Source: Marivirga arenosa
GTDB taxonomy: Bacteria > Bacteroidota > Bacteroidia > Cytophagales > Cyclobacteriaceae
DNA length: 64,000 nucleotides
Reading direction: 5' to 3'
NCBI RefSeq assembly: GCF_030503895.2
Contig: NZ_CP129970.2
Coordinates: 1,242,001-1,306,000 of the forward strand
A program made the position numbers and the translations under genes. The notes under the pieces are model-generated. The model had not been told where the DNA came from and did no database searches. It worked only from the letters and a program-made list of their open reading frames with translations. Shown here piece after piece: positions 36,454-43,994 of this stretch. Within the stretch, counting starts at the first letter, position 1. Every line of letters begins with the position of its first letter.

Positions 36454-36930
36454 ATGGACAACACAAACAAAATCGGACTTGACAAAAACAAAGCAAAACA
36501 TTTAGCCGAAAAACTTAATGAACTATTAGCGAACTACTCTATATTTTACCAAAATACTCGGGGATATCACTGGAATATCAAGGGTGAAAAATTCTTTGAA
36601 CTACACGTGAAATTTGAGGAATTGTATAATGACTTGCTTTTGAAAATTGACGAAGTTGCAGAGCGAATTTTAACTTTAGGTCATACGCCAAAGCATAATT
36701 ATGCGGATTATCGAACTACTTCAAAAATAAGTGAAAGTGAACAAGTTAGTGACGGAGTAAAGGCTGTCGGAGATATTTTAGATTCATTTCAAACAATAAT
36801 AGTACTTCAGCGAGAATTACTTTCTATATCTTCAGATGCGGATGACGAAGGAACCAATGCATTAATGAGTGACTATATTCGGGAACAAGAAAAATTAGTA
36901 TGGATGTATTCTTCATTCTTGAATAAATAA
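36454..36930 (+). CDS. dps: Dps-family ferritin-like protein
   Basis: A 158-residue four-helix-bundle protein of the Dps family, which forms dodecamers that oxidise and store iron and protect DNA. Ferroxidase residues are in YQNTRGYHWNIKGEKFFELH (His31-type ligands) and FEELYNDLLLKIDEVAERIL (Asp/Glu), with a normal length. The N-terminus DNTNKIGLDKNKAKHLAEKL provides some lysines. It stands alone: 201 bp after higA and 379 bp before the next gene. Confidence 0.92.
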   Translation: MDNTNKIGLDKNKAKHLAEKLNELLANYSIFYQNTRGYHWNIKGEKFFELHVKFEELYNDLLLKIDEVAERILTLGHTPKHNYADYRTTSKISESEQVSDGVKAVGDILDSFQTIIVLQRELLSISSDADDEGTNALMSDYIREQEKLVWMYSSFLNK

Positions 36931-37002
36931 AAGGAATAAAACAAGCAGACGGCCTTATAGTCCATTGCACGACTCCCCTCAGCTAGAGCATTAAATTAAA
37001 AA

Positions 37003-37128
37003 GTAAAATGCTGTATTTTATGCGTAGTCATTTTACATCACGCATATATGCGCAGTTTGAAAATTTGATATGCGTGATTGAAATTTTTAATCACGCATAT
37101 TTTTTTAGTCAAAAACGATATGCGCATA
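37003..37128. repeat. cluster of palindromes in a 379-bp intergenic region
   Basis: The gap 36931-37309 contains no supported gene. It holds GTAAAATG/CATTTTAC arms (37003-37010 and 37029-37036); the 11-mer ATCACGCATAT at 37037-37047 and 37090-37100 and inverted at 37068-37078; the palindromes CGCATATATGCG (37041-37052) and TATGCGCATA (37119-37128); and GTACTT/AAGTAC arms at about 37158-37175. The core GCAT/ATGC theme recurs throughout. Confidence 0.75.
37068..37107 (+). terminator. terminator-like hairpin downstream of dps
   Basis: ATATGCGTGATT (37068-37079) pairs perfectly with AATCACGCATAT (37089-37100) around a nine-base loop, followed by seven T. It is 138 bp past the dps stop, so it may end that transcript; it is also part of the palindrome cluster. 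Confidence 0.6.
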
Positions 37129-37309
37129 ATTTTTATGCTGTTTCTTGTCCGTATGTAGTACTTGGCTTTAAGTACATTTTGAATAAACCATTCCATCCCC
37201 CGAACTCTACACTACAGCCTCTAAATTCTATAGTTCAGTCATAAAAATTATTAGTTTTATATTAAAAGTCTGAGTTTTGAAGCAATCAATCATTTTAAGA
37301 ATAGAACTA

Positions 37310-38632
37310 ATGGACATCAGAAAACTATACAACCTAGGCTTATTATTTATTTTATTAACTATCCTGATTGGATGCAGCGAGCAAAAAGAAATCAAATCAC
37401 GAAAGCAGCAATGGCTCGATGATATTGCTTATTTTGAAAATGTTTACTTGCAGGAATCCAACACCTTCCCTGAAGACTCTTTAGAGAAATGCCAAAGCAT
37501 ATTAGATCAATTAAAACAGCAAGTTGAATCTTTAGATGATAATGAACTGATATTAAAATTTTCCAGATGTGTTAGCATGGCCAACAATGGCCACACCGTA
37601 ATTCCTCTTCATTTTATGGCTAAAGTACCTCTGAGGTTCTATAAGTTTTCAGATGGAGTGCATATCGTTAAGACGGACAGCGCATCAACTCCTTATTTGG
37701 GCGCAAAAGTTCTAAAAATCAACGACCTAACTATTGAAGATGTTGAAGAAAAATTGAAGCCCTATCTTTCTGGAATAGACAGATGGAGAAGCTATAAAGC
37801 CTCTAATTATTTATGTAGTCCGGAAATACTGCATGGCATTGGCTTATCTGAAAAAAATAGTATGACACTTACCTTATTAAAAGATAAAGACACCCTGAAA
37901 GCCACTTTCACAACTAAAGAAATGAAGAAAAAGTATTATGAAAATTGGTCAGATCTTTACCCTGATCCTGCTGATAGTGGTTGGCATTATGCATTGAATC
38001 CCAACATCCAGAAACCTCTCTATTTAGATAAAATGCAAGAAGGTGTATTTTATCATTTTATTGACTCTACTAAATCAGCTTATTTTAGTATTAATGGTTA
38101 TTGGAATCAAGCAGATGACTTTGAAGATAAGATTGAAGACTTTTTAGAAGTACTAGAAACAAAAACTGATTATAATGTAATCATGGATTTAAGATACTTC
38201 ACAGGTGGTAACTACATCATCCCAGTAGACTTGGCTACTAAACCTCCAAAAATTATTGATTCTAACAAAAAAATATATCTAATTACAAGTAATAAGACCT
38301 TTTCCGCAGGACTAGTTACGGCTGCTCGAATTAAATACTATGCAGAAGAAAAAATTGTTATAGTGGGTGAAGAAGTGGGCGATAATTTAAAATTCTGGGC
38401 TGAAAATGATTCTTATCAATTACCCAATTCAGGTATAAACATTTACGATTCTGATGCAGAACATGATTGGAAGGATAATGAATTTACCTTTGGCAAATCA
38501 TTCTGGGTTAATTATTTCTATGGAGTTCCTGCAAAAAGCTTAGCTGTGGATCAAGAAATCAAATTAAGTTTCACTGAATACATGCAGGGAGACGACCCCA
38601 TTTTAAATTGGATCCTTAATCAGCCTAGTTAA
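37310..38632 (+). CDS. S41-family peptidase, lipoprotein
   Basis: A 440-residue lipoprotein from ATG 37310 (MDIRKLYNLGLLF, lipobox LTILIGC); a TTG 33 bases upstream would bury the signal peptide. Residues about 90-170 resemble a PDZ-like segment (GAKVLKINDLTIEDVEEKL). The C-terminal half has the S41 (tail-specific protease) fold: NVIMDLRYFTGGNY, KKIYLITSNKTFSAGLVTAAR with the nucleophile Ser in TFSAG, and VIVGEEVGD. The canonical downstream Lys/Glu partners cannot be placed with certainty. Likely anchored in the outer or inner membrane facing the periplasm. It ends at its own terminator. Confidence 0.78.
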   Translation: MDIRKLYNLGLLFILLTILIGCSEQKEIKSRKQQWLDDIAYFENVYLQESNTFPEDSLEKCQSILDQLKQQVESLDDNELILKFSRCVSMANNGHTVIPLHFMAKVPLRFYKFSDGVHIVKTDSASTPYLGAKVLKINDLTIEDVEEKLKPYLSGIDRWRSYKASNYLCSPEILHGIGLSEKNSMTLTLLKDKDTLKATFTTKEMKKKYYENWSDLYPDPADSGWHYALNPNIQKPLYLDKMQEGVFYHFIDSTKSAYFSINGYWNQADDFEDKIEDFLEVLETKTDYNVIMDLRYFTGGNYIIPVDLATKPPKIIDSNKKIYLITSNKTFSAGLVTAARIKYYAEEKIVIVGEEVGDNLKFWAENDSYQLPNSGINIYDSDAEHDWKDNEFTFGKSFWVNYFYGVPAKSLAVDQEIKLSFTEYMQGDDPILNWILNQPS

Positions 38633-38683
38633 AAACTATATTGACAAAGAATTTAGATAATTCACTTACAGAATAATTTTACC

Positions 38684-38722
38684 AACTGGCTCAGCTACAT
38701 TCTTGAGCCAGTTTTATATTTT
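38684..38722 (+). terminator. terminator of the S41 lipoprotein gene
   Basis: AACTGGCTCA (38684-38693) pairs perfectly with TGAGCCAGTT (38704-38713), followed by a T-rich tract, 52 bp after the stop; the convergent OmpA-like gene ends 27 bp further. Confidence 0.85.
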
Positions 38723-38748
38723 CATTAAATATAATTAAGTAATAATCA

Positions 38749-40353
38749 TCACTCCAATTTCAGCACTACTTTCGCATTTCTTGCTTTCTCTTTTTCTGAA
38801 TATTGTAATTCAGGATGAGCCCCTTCACCACTTACCGTAAACATGCTTTCAGGTACACCCTTATCTAATAAATAGGTTTTGATCGCCTCCGCCCGTTTTG
38901 GCGTTAAATCATTATGGTAAATGGTCACAATTTCTTCCCTGCTTTCTTGCATAATTGATGAACTATCAACTTCAATATTGGTGGTATCACTCATTAAAGT
39001 GCTATCCATTTCCGGCTGTTCTATTTTAACCATTATTGTATCAAAGCGAGTTTCGGGCAAACTATCCACATATTGCTCCGATTCACTTACACTTTTTTGA
39101 TATACTGAAATATTAAATTGAAAATCACGATTTTGCTTCATAAGCGTAATCAACCTGGCCAACTCTTCCTCAGCTCCTGCATCAAAGTCTTCTGAAAACT
39201 CTTCAAAGCTAATTCCAATCGGGTATTGTTCTCCAGCTTTCAGAATAGGCAATTTGATATCTTTAACTACCTTTTTAGAGCTGCTTAAGTCTTCAAGATC
39301 TAAGAATTCACTATAGTATCCATAGCCTGATTCTTTGGTTTCAATATAAAAATCAACTTTATGACCTTCTGGTAAATAGATGCCAAAAGTCTTTTCCTCA
39401 GCAGGATCAAGTATTAGCCTTGCCAATTCATCTCCTGTCTCAAGATCGGTGGCTCTTACCAGAGCCTTATCTGGCAAATTAGTTACTGTTCCTTCCAGAT
39501 AATACACTTTAGCCGGTTGAAACTCTTCTGGCACTTTCACCATAATCAAATCGTATCCACGCTCATCTTTCTGATGAGTATAGGCCACATTACCCAAAGC
39601 CGTAACGCCCATATAGCGATCGTGAGCTTCAGTATTGATAAAGTCCATGGGTACTGGCTTGCTCCAGCTATCATTTTCTTTACGACTCATATAAAAGTCA
39701 TAATCACCACTGCTGTTTAAAGCAGCAAAATAAAGCGTTTTATTATCGGGTAAAATAACAGGATTCACAAAAGAGGATGAGGCCAAGTCCAACTCTATTT
39801 CCTCTGGTTCTTTCCAATAGTTATTACCCAAATACTCTGAAGCAAAAATTCTACAATTCCCACCTTCTGGGTCTAAGGTTTCACACCTACTGAAGTACAT
39901 TGTTTTACCATCAGCCGATAAGGTAGGATCCATTTCCAATAATGTAGAATTAAGCGGTTTTCCAGGATTAACGGGTGTAGACCAGCCATTGCCTTCTTTA
40001 GTCTGAAATAGAATATCATAACCTCCAATTTTAGGGCCTTTTTTCGAAGAATAGAAAAGTTGCTCGCCATCATACGATATATTATATGAACCAAAAGGCA
40101 CCAAATCTTCATTCAGAATATTCACCTCTTTGGGGCTAGTCCAATTATTACCTACAGCAGAGCTAATTACTAATTCAGGTTCACCTGAGTCTGTATAATC
40201 GGATAGAAAAATGAGAGTTCGACCATCTGCCGTCAACTTTGGTGCGTATTCATTATAATTCCAGGTAGAAATATTAGGCGGAAGCTTACGTTTCTGCGCA
40301 AAGGCAAGATTAGCACAAGCAAATAAAAGTATCGCGATTAGTATCTTTTGCAT
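38749..40353 (-). CDS. PD40 repeat / OmpA-like outer-membrane protein
   Basis: A 534-residue secreted protein: signal peptide (MQKILIAILLFACANLAFA), PD40/TolB-like propeller repeats over about 30-270 (YAPKLTADGRTLIFLSD, MDPTLSADGKTMYFSR, VNPVILPDNKTLYFAAL), a beta domain at about 275-370 and a C-terminal OmpA-like peptidoglycan-binding region. The OmpA part is split: LARLITLMKQNRDFQFNISV corresponds to its first half, then about 60 residues rich in Ser/Glu intervene before TPKRAEAIKTYLLDKGVPES and MFTVSGEGAHPE. Such proteins link the outer membrane to the wall; Bacteroidota homologues occur near type IX secretion or gliding genes, but none is adjacent here. Confidence 0.82.
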   Translation of the reverse strand: MQKILIAILLFACANLAFAQKRKLPPNISTWNYNEYAPKLTADGRTLIFLSDYTDSGEPELVISSAVGNNWTSPKEVNILNEDLVPFGSYNISYDGEQLFYSSKKGPKIGGYDILFQTKEGNGWSTPVNPGKPLNSTLLEMDPTLSADGKTMYFSRCETLDPEGGNCRIFASEYLGNNYWKEPEEIELDLASSSFVNPVILPDNKTLYFAALNSSGDYDFYMSRKENDSWSKPVPMDFINTEAHDRYMGVTALGNVAYTHQKDERGYDLIMVKVPEEFQPAKVYYLEGTVTNLPDKALVRATDLETGDELARLILDPAEEKTFGIYLPEGHKVDFYIETKESGYGYYSEFLDLEDLSSSKKVVKDIKLPILKAGEQYPIGISFEEFSEDFDAGAEEELARLITLMKQNRDFQFNISVYQKSVSESEQYVDSLPETRFDTIMVKIEQPEMDSTLMSDTTNIEVDSSSIMQESREEIVTIYHNDLTPKRAEAIKTYLLDKGVPESMFTVSGEGAHPELQYSEKEKARNAKVVLKLE

Positions 40354-40469
40354 GACATCCTGATTTTAGTTTGAATATACTGAAAATCGGCATTACCAGA
40401 AATAATAGCTGCAATTAATGATTTAGAGCAAGTCTTAAGCTTTGAATTTTTGTAATAGGGGGTAAGCTG

Positions 40470-41462
40470 TTACTTCACTACCGCATAACGTAAATTAGGA
40501 GCGTCTAAGATCAATTTTTTTTTAAAAAACAATTTGTTTCCAGTCATCCCTCCTAAATCACCACCCATGTTAGCAGCTTTCATAATGAATGCCTGGAGTT
40601 TATTAGGCCAATCAATGTAGGTTACAAAAGTCAAAGGGACTTTTACACTGCCAAATTCAAACTCACCATTACTTTCAATATTATGTATACTGATAGCATT
40701 ACCCCAAGAATTTCCTGTAAAAGTAAATCGAGTGGCTTCTGGCTCTGCTAATTCCCAAAAAGTACTTTCCTCCACAATCAACTCAAATGCGCTTGAACCT
40801 GAATCGTACCATAAGCTGACTGGCTCACCATTCAAATTAGCTGAAAGAAATATTTTTCGGCCATCAAAAGTGAAGGGTAAAAATTCCGCCTCTTTTTCTA
40901 AGTTATCTGGAATTTTTTCGGCCAGGGTGATTTCCTGCTTCTTGAAATCCATGATGAGAGGATACCTCTCCATGAAGTCTGATCCAACTGTTCCTATTTT
41001 GATGATAGCGTTACTATCTGACCAGTCGATGTCAGATGTTTTGCCTCGGAACCCAATAGCACTTGCTTTAAGATCTACTGAGCCTACTTTTAATTCTACA
41101 TCAGAAGCATATAAACGATTGTCTAAGGTATCAAATTTGAAAATCTCCCCGAACTTCTCGTTGATGGATAATACTCTATTATAATAAAGTACCGTAGAAT
41201 GTGCTCCAACATCGAATTGCATATGAAATGGACGATTGACTCCAGGGATTTGTACAGGAACATACATAGCTAAATAGGGCTCATATTTTCCGTTAATCTC
41301 TCCTCCCTGCCAAGTAAATTCAAAAGGTATATTTAGATTAGTTAAAGTAAGTCTATTGGGAGGAGCACTCATGAATTTATTCTTGAAATAGAAAAAGCCA
41401 CCTATAGCCCCTGCTATGAGAAGTATTAATAATCCAATTAGAATTCTTTTCAATAATATCAT
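40470..41462 (-). CDS. membrane-anchored aspartyl-protease-like protein
   Basis: A 330-residue protein with one N-terminal membrane helix (about 5-28). Two lobes each show a pepsin/retropepsin-type motif: FHMQFDVGAHST with Asp84, and SLWYDSGSSAFEL with Asp220. IKIGTVGSDFMERYPLIMDF matches the post-flap segment of clan AA proteases. The first motif has Val where Thr or Ser normally follows the Asp (D-V-G), the second is a normal D-S-G. Whether it is active is open. Other options are a catalytically dead relative. It sits alone, 116 bp from the OmpA-like gene. Confidence 0.65.
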   Translation of the reverse strand: MILLKRILIGLLILLIAGAIGGFFYFKNKFMSAPPNRLTLTNLNIPFEFTWQGGEINGKYEPYLAMYVPVQIPGVNRPFHMQFDVGAHSTVLYYNRVLSINEKFGEIFKFDTLDNRLYASDVELKVGSVDLKASAIGFRGKTSDIDWSDSNAIIKIGTVGSDFMERYPLIMDFKKQEITLAEKIPDNLEKEAEFLPFTFDGRKIFLSANLNGEPVSLWYDSGSSAFELIVEESTFWELAEPEATRFTFTGNSWGNAISIHNIESNGEFEFGSVKVPLTFVTYIDWPNKLQAFIMKAANMGGDLGGMTGNKLFFKKKLILDAPNLRYAVVK

Positions 41463-41630
41463 TACAATGATTTTTCAGTAAAGCTGTATAAACATAAAGG
41501 AAATTAGTTGAGAAATATACAAAAGGTTTAAAATACTAAGAGTATTAAGTTAAGGTTCTATTGACCTTTCTAATTATTTGGCATTTGACTATTTAATTAT
41601 TTTCCAATTAGGTATTTCAACTACCTTTTC

Positions 41631-41659
41631 TTGACAGCGAAATTTTAAATGCCTATTAT
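41631..41659 (+). promoter_or_regulatory. sigma70-like promoter in front of two lipoprotein genes
   Basis: TTGACA (41631-41636) and TATTAT (41654-41659) are separated by 17 bases, the classic proteobacterial arrangement, 22 bases before the ATG at 41681. This differs from the usual Bacteroidota promoter form. Confidence 0.4.
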
Positions 41660-41680
41660 GAAAATCTAAAAACTAAAACC

Positions 41681-42106
41681 ATGAAAACTAACCTAAGTGG
41701 ACTACTACTGATTATCAGCATTATCATAACATCATGCAATACAACTAACCAACAAGCGAAAACTGATTTATTAACTTCCACTAACTGGCTTGAGGAAACC
41801 AAAACAGTGAAAGATGGAGAATCAAAGTGGCAGGAATACCACAGCTTCCATAAAGACGGTCAATATTCTTTAAAAGCAAATGAAATGACAGTAACAGGAG
41901 AGTGGAACTGGACAGATGATAATGAAATTTACTTACAGTTTAAAAACATTGAGATTGAGGGCTCCGAAAACAATTTAGGAGACCAACAGAATTACTACAT
42001 CAAAATTTTAGAAGTATCTGAAAACAAATTAAAGACTCTAGAAAGGTTTGAAGGTGATGATTGGGACTCCGGATTTGCTAAAGAAAGAAATTTTAAAGCT
42101 ATTTAA
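41681..42106 (+). CDS. small lipoprotein, lipocalin-like
   Basis: A 141-residue lipoprotein (signal peptide with lipobox IITSC). The mature part is a run of short strands (LTSTNWLEETKTV, YHSFHKDGQYSLKANEMTV, GEWNWTDDNEIYLQF) with the start N-W-x-E and the G-x-W-x-W-T pattern of lipocalin-like domains common in Bacteroidota. Function unknown. Followed after 24 bp by another lipoprotein gene, so probably co-transcribed. Confidence 0.65.
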   Translation: MKTNLSGLLLIISIIITSCNTTNQQAKTDLLTSTNWLEETKTVKDGESKWQEYHSFHKDGQYSLKANEMTVTGEWNWTDDNEIYLQFKNIEIEGSENNLGDQQNYYIKILEVSENKLKTLERFEGDDWDSGFAKERNFKAI

Positions 42107-42130
42107 TTTTAAATAGTCTAAAGGGAATAT

Positions 42131-42763
42131 ATGAAAATATTAAAATCTTTAATACTCCTTGTTTTAATACTAAATGGATGTTCTTTTGGTGAAAGAGAAT
42201 TAATATTCGGTACAGCAATTAATTATTTTCATAAAGATTTTATTTCTCATTTTCCAAAGACCGTTCCGATTGAATTTTCTTTAAATGTAATCAGTCAAAA
42301 CACTACAAATTCACACCCTCATGTTTGGCTGAAATATTATAAATCAGAAAATGAATTAGATTTACTGAAAGACAGCATTGAAAACGTAGCTGTGGCAAAA
42401 TACCAAACTAGTGACTCTTGCCTATTGGTAATTGATAAACATTTAAATAAATCAAATTGGTATAAAATTGACAAGTCAAAAAGAATCCCTAAGAAGATAG
42501 ATTATAATGATAAGCCTTGTCATCATAATAAATATCCAGTTCCGAACTTCTATTCAACTGATTGGTCCGAAACAAATAGCAACCCAACTCGACTCAAGGG
42601 GTACGATTTATACGTATTAGAAGCAAAACCAGGGATATATATGGATTCAACAAAATTACCTAATGGTTTATACACCCCTAAAGATTGGAAACATGGTTAC
42701 TCAAAAGGTATTGCAATAAATGATGAAACAAGCGCCATTATCTTCTGGGCTGATATTTGGTGA
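42131..42763 (+). CDS. lipoprotein of unknown function
   Basis: A 210-residue lipoprotein (MKILKSLILLVLILNGCSFG with the lipobox Cys17). No known domain is recognised. The mature part has no repeats or clear catalytic motif; it is rich in Lys, Asn and aromatic residues and includes two Cys (TSDSCLLV and KPCHHNKYPV), the second followed by two His. It is the second gene of the lipoprotein pair and is convergent with the YpdA-type reductase. Confidence 0.6.
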   Translation: MKILKSLILLVLILNGCSFGERELIFGTAINYFHKDFISHFPKTVPIEFSLNVISQNTTNSHPHVWLKYYKSENELDLLKDSIENVAVAKYQTSDSCLLVIDKHLNKSNWYKIDKSKRIPKKIDYNDKPCHHNKYPVPNFYSTDWSETNSNPTRLKGYDLYVLEAKPGIYMDSTKLPNGLYTPKDWKHGYSKGIAINDETSAIIFWADIW

Positions 42764-42789
42764 AATAACTGACTTAATAAAACATCAAA

Positions 42790-43770
42790 TCACCCCTCAA
42801 TCATCCTTTTGCTTTTGATATTGCTCATAATCATATCCGCGTGCACACGGCTGTTTTCTATGAACCATTTATTGGTTTCCATTCCACCACAGATTACTCC
42901 AGCTAAATAGATGCCTTCAACGTTGGTTTCCATACTTTTGGGATCATAAACTGGGGCATAAGGCGCTTCTTTATTCTTTTTAACTCCCATTTCACTTAAG
43001 AAAGAATAATTCGGTTCATAGCCCGTCATGGCTAAAACGAAATCATTTTCAATGGTCACATTTCCATCTGGGGTTTTAATGTCAATTTCATCCTCTCTGA
43101 TCTCGGTAATTTCACTTTGGAAATAAGCCTTTATACTGCCCTCCTTAATGCGGTTTTCAATATCAGGTTTCACCCAATACTTTACAGTTTTACGAATTTC
43201 TTCTTCCCGAATCACCATGGTCACTTCCTTCGCCCCTTTTCGATAACACTCTAATGCAGCATCAACCGCTGAGTTAGCCGCGCCCACTATTGCTAATTTC
43301 ATATCAAAATAAGGATGCGCTTCTTTGTAATAATGAGAAACTTTAGGTAAATCTTCTCCTGGTATTCCTAAATGATGGGGTAAATCGTAAAAACCAGTGG
43401 CTACAATTAAGTTTTCTGCTTCAACAGTGAATTTCTTGGTTTCCACCTTGAAAGTATCAGCTACCTTTTCAACTGATTTCACTTCATTATATAATGATGT
43501 ATTCAATTGATGTGAACTCGCCACCCTACGATAATACTCTAATGCTTCCATGCGGGTAGGCTTTGGATTATGTGAAATAAATGGGACACCTCCAATTTCA
43601 AGTTTATCAGAAGTACTGAAAAAAGTCATCGCATAAGGATAATGATAAAGCGAATTTACCAATGTTCCTTTATCTACTATTAAATAGGATAAACCTTCTG
43701 ATTCCGCCTTAATTCCACATGCTAATCCAATTGGCCCTGCACCAATTATTAATACATCTACTTTTTGCAT
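42790..43770 (-). CDS. YpdA-type bacillithiol disulfide reductase candidate
   Basis: A 326-residue FAD/NADPH-binding protein from ATG 43770 (MQKVDVLIIGAGPIGLACG); in-frame codons further upstream lack similarity. The FAD site is DVLIIGAGPIGLACG, the NADPH site LAIVGAANSAVDAALECYRKG, and VNSLYHYPYAMTFFSTSDKLE is typical of YpdA. There is no redox CxxC, again as in YpdA, which regenerates bacillithiol from its disulfide in Firmicutes and some Bacteroidota. Substrate here is inferred. Upstream lies a pair of palindromes. Confidence 0.85.
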   Translation of the reverse strand: MQKVDVLIIGAGPIGLACGIKAESEGLSYLIVDKGTLVNSLYHYPYAMTFFSTSDKLEIGGVPFISHNPKPTRMEALEYYRRVASSHQLNTSLYNEVKSVEKVADTFKVETKKFTVEAENLIVATGFYDLPHHLGIPGEDLPKVSHYYKEAHPYFDMKLAIVGAANSAVDAALECYRKGAKEVTMVIREEEIRKTVKYWVKPDIENRIKEGSIKAYFQSEITEIREDEIDIKTPDGNVTIENDFVLAMTGYEPNYSFLSEMGVKKNKEAPYAPVYDPKSMETNVEGIYLAGVICGGMETNKWFIENSRVHADMIMSNIKSKRMIEG

Positions 43771-43885
43771 CTTAAATAATATCTTAAGTTGTATTATACC
43801 CTTAATTAATACGATAAGGATCTTGAAAGTTTTGGAAATTCGAGCTTTTATGAAAAAACTCTCAAGTGTAAACAGGTGAAAAAAC

Positions 43886-43972
43886 AAAAACCTGTCAGGT
43901 TTTTCTTAGTAAATGAATACAAGAACTTATTACCTGGGAAGTGTAATTAAATTCTTAAACCTGACAGGTTTA
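43886..43972. repeat. paired REP-like palindromes
   Basis: AAAAACCTGTCAGGTTTTT at 43886-43904 and TAAACCTGACAGGTTTA at 43956-43972 are near-perfect palindromes with the odd central base inverted (T versus A), so the second is the reverse complement of the first. They sit 51 bp apart in the 224-bp gap between the YpdA-like gene and serS. They look like a REP-type pair. Confidence 0.75.
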
Positions 43973-43994
43973 GCATGATGTAGAATAATCACTC

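Noticed and set aside
37003-37128. CRISPR-like repeats
   Set aside because: The repeated 11-mer is palindromic, in both orientations and irregularly spaced; there are no unique spacers of even length and no cas genes.
37008-37244. 78-codon open frame in the palindrome cluster
   Set aside because: It runs through the inverted repeats and the T7 tract, lacks a ribosome-binding site and has no recognisable protein features.
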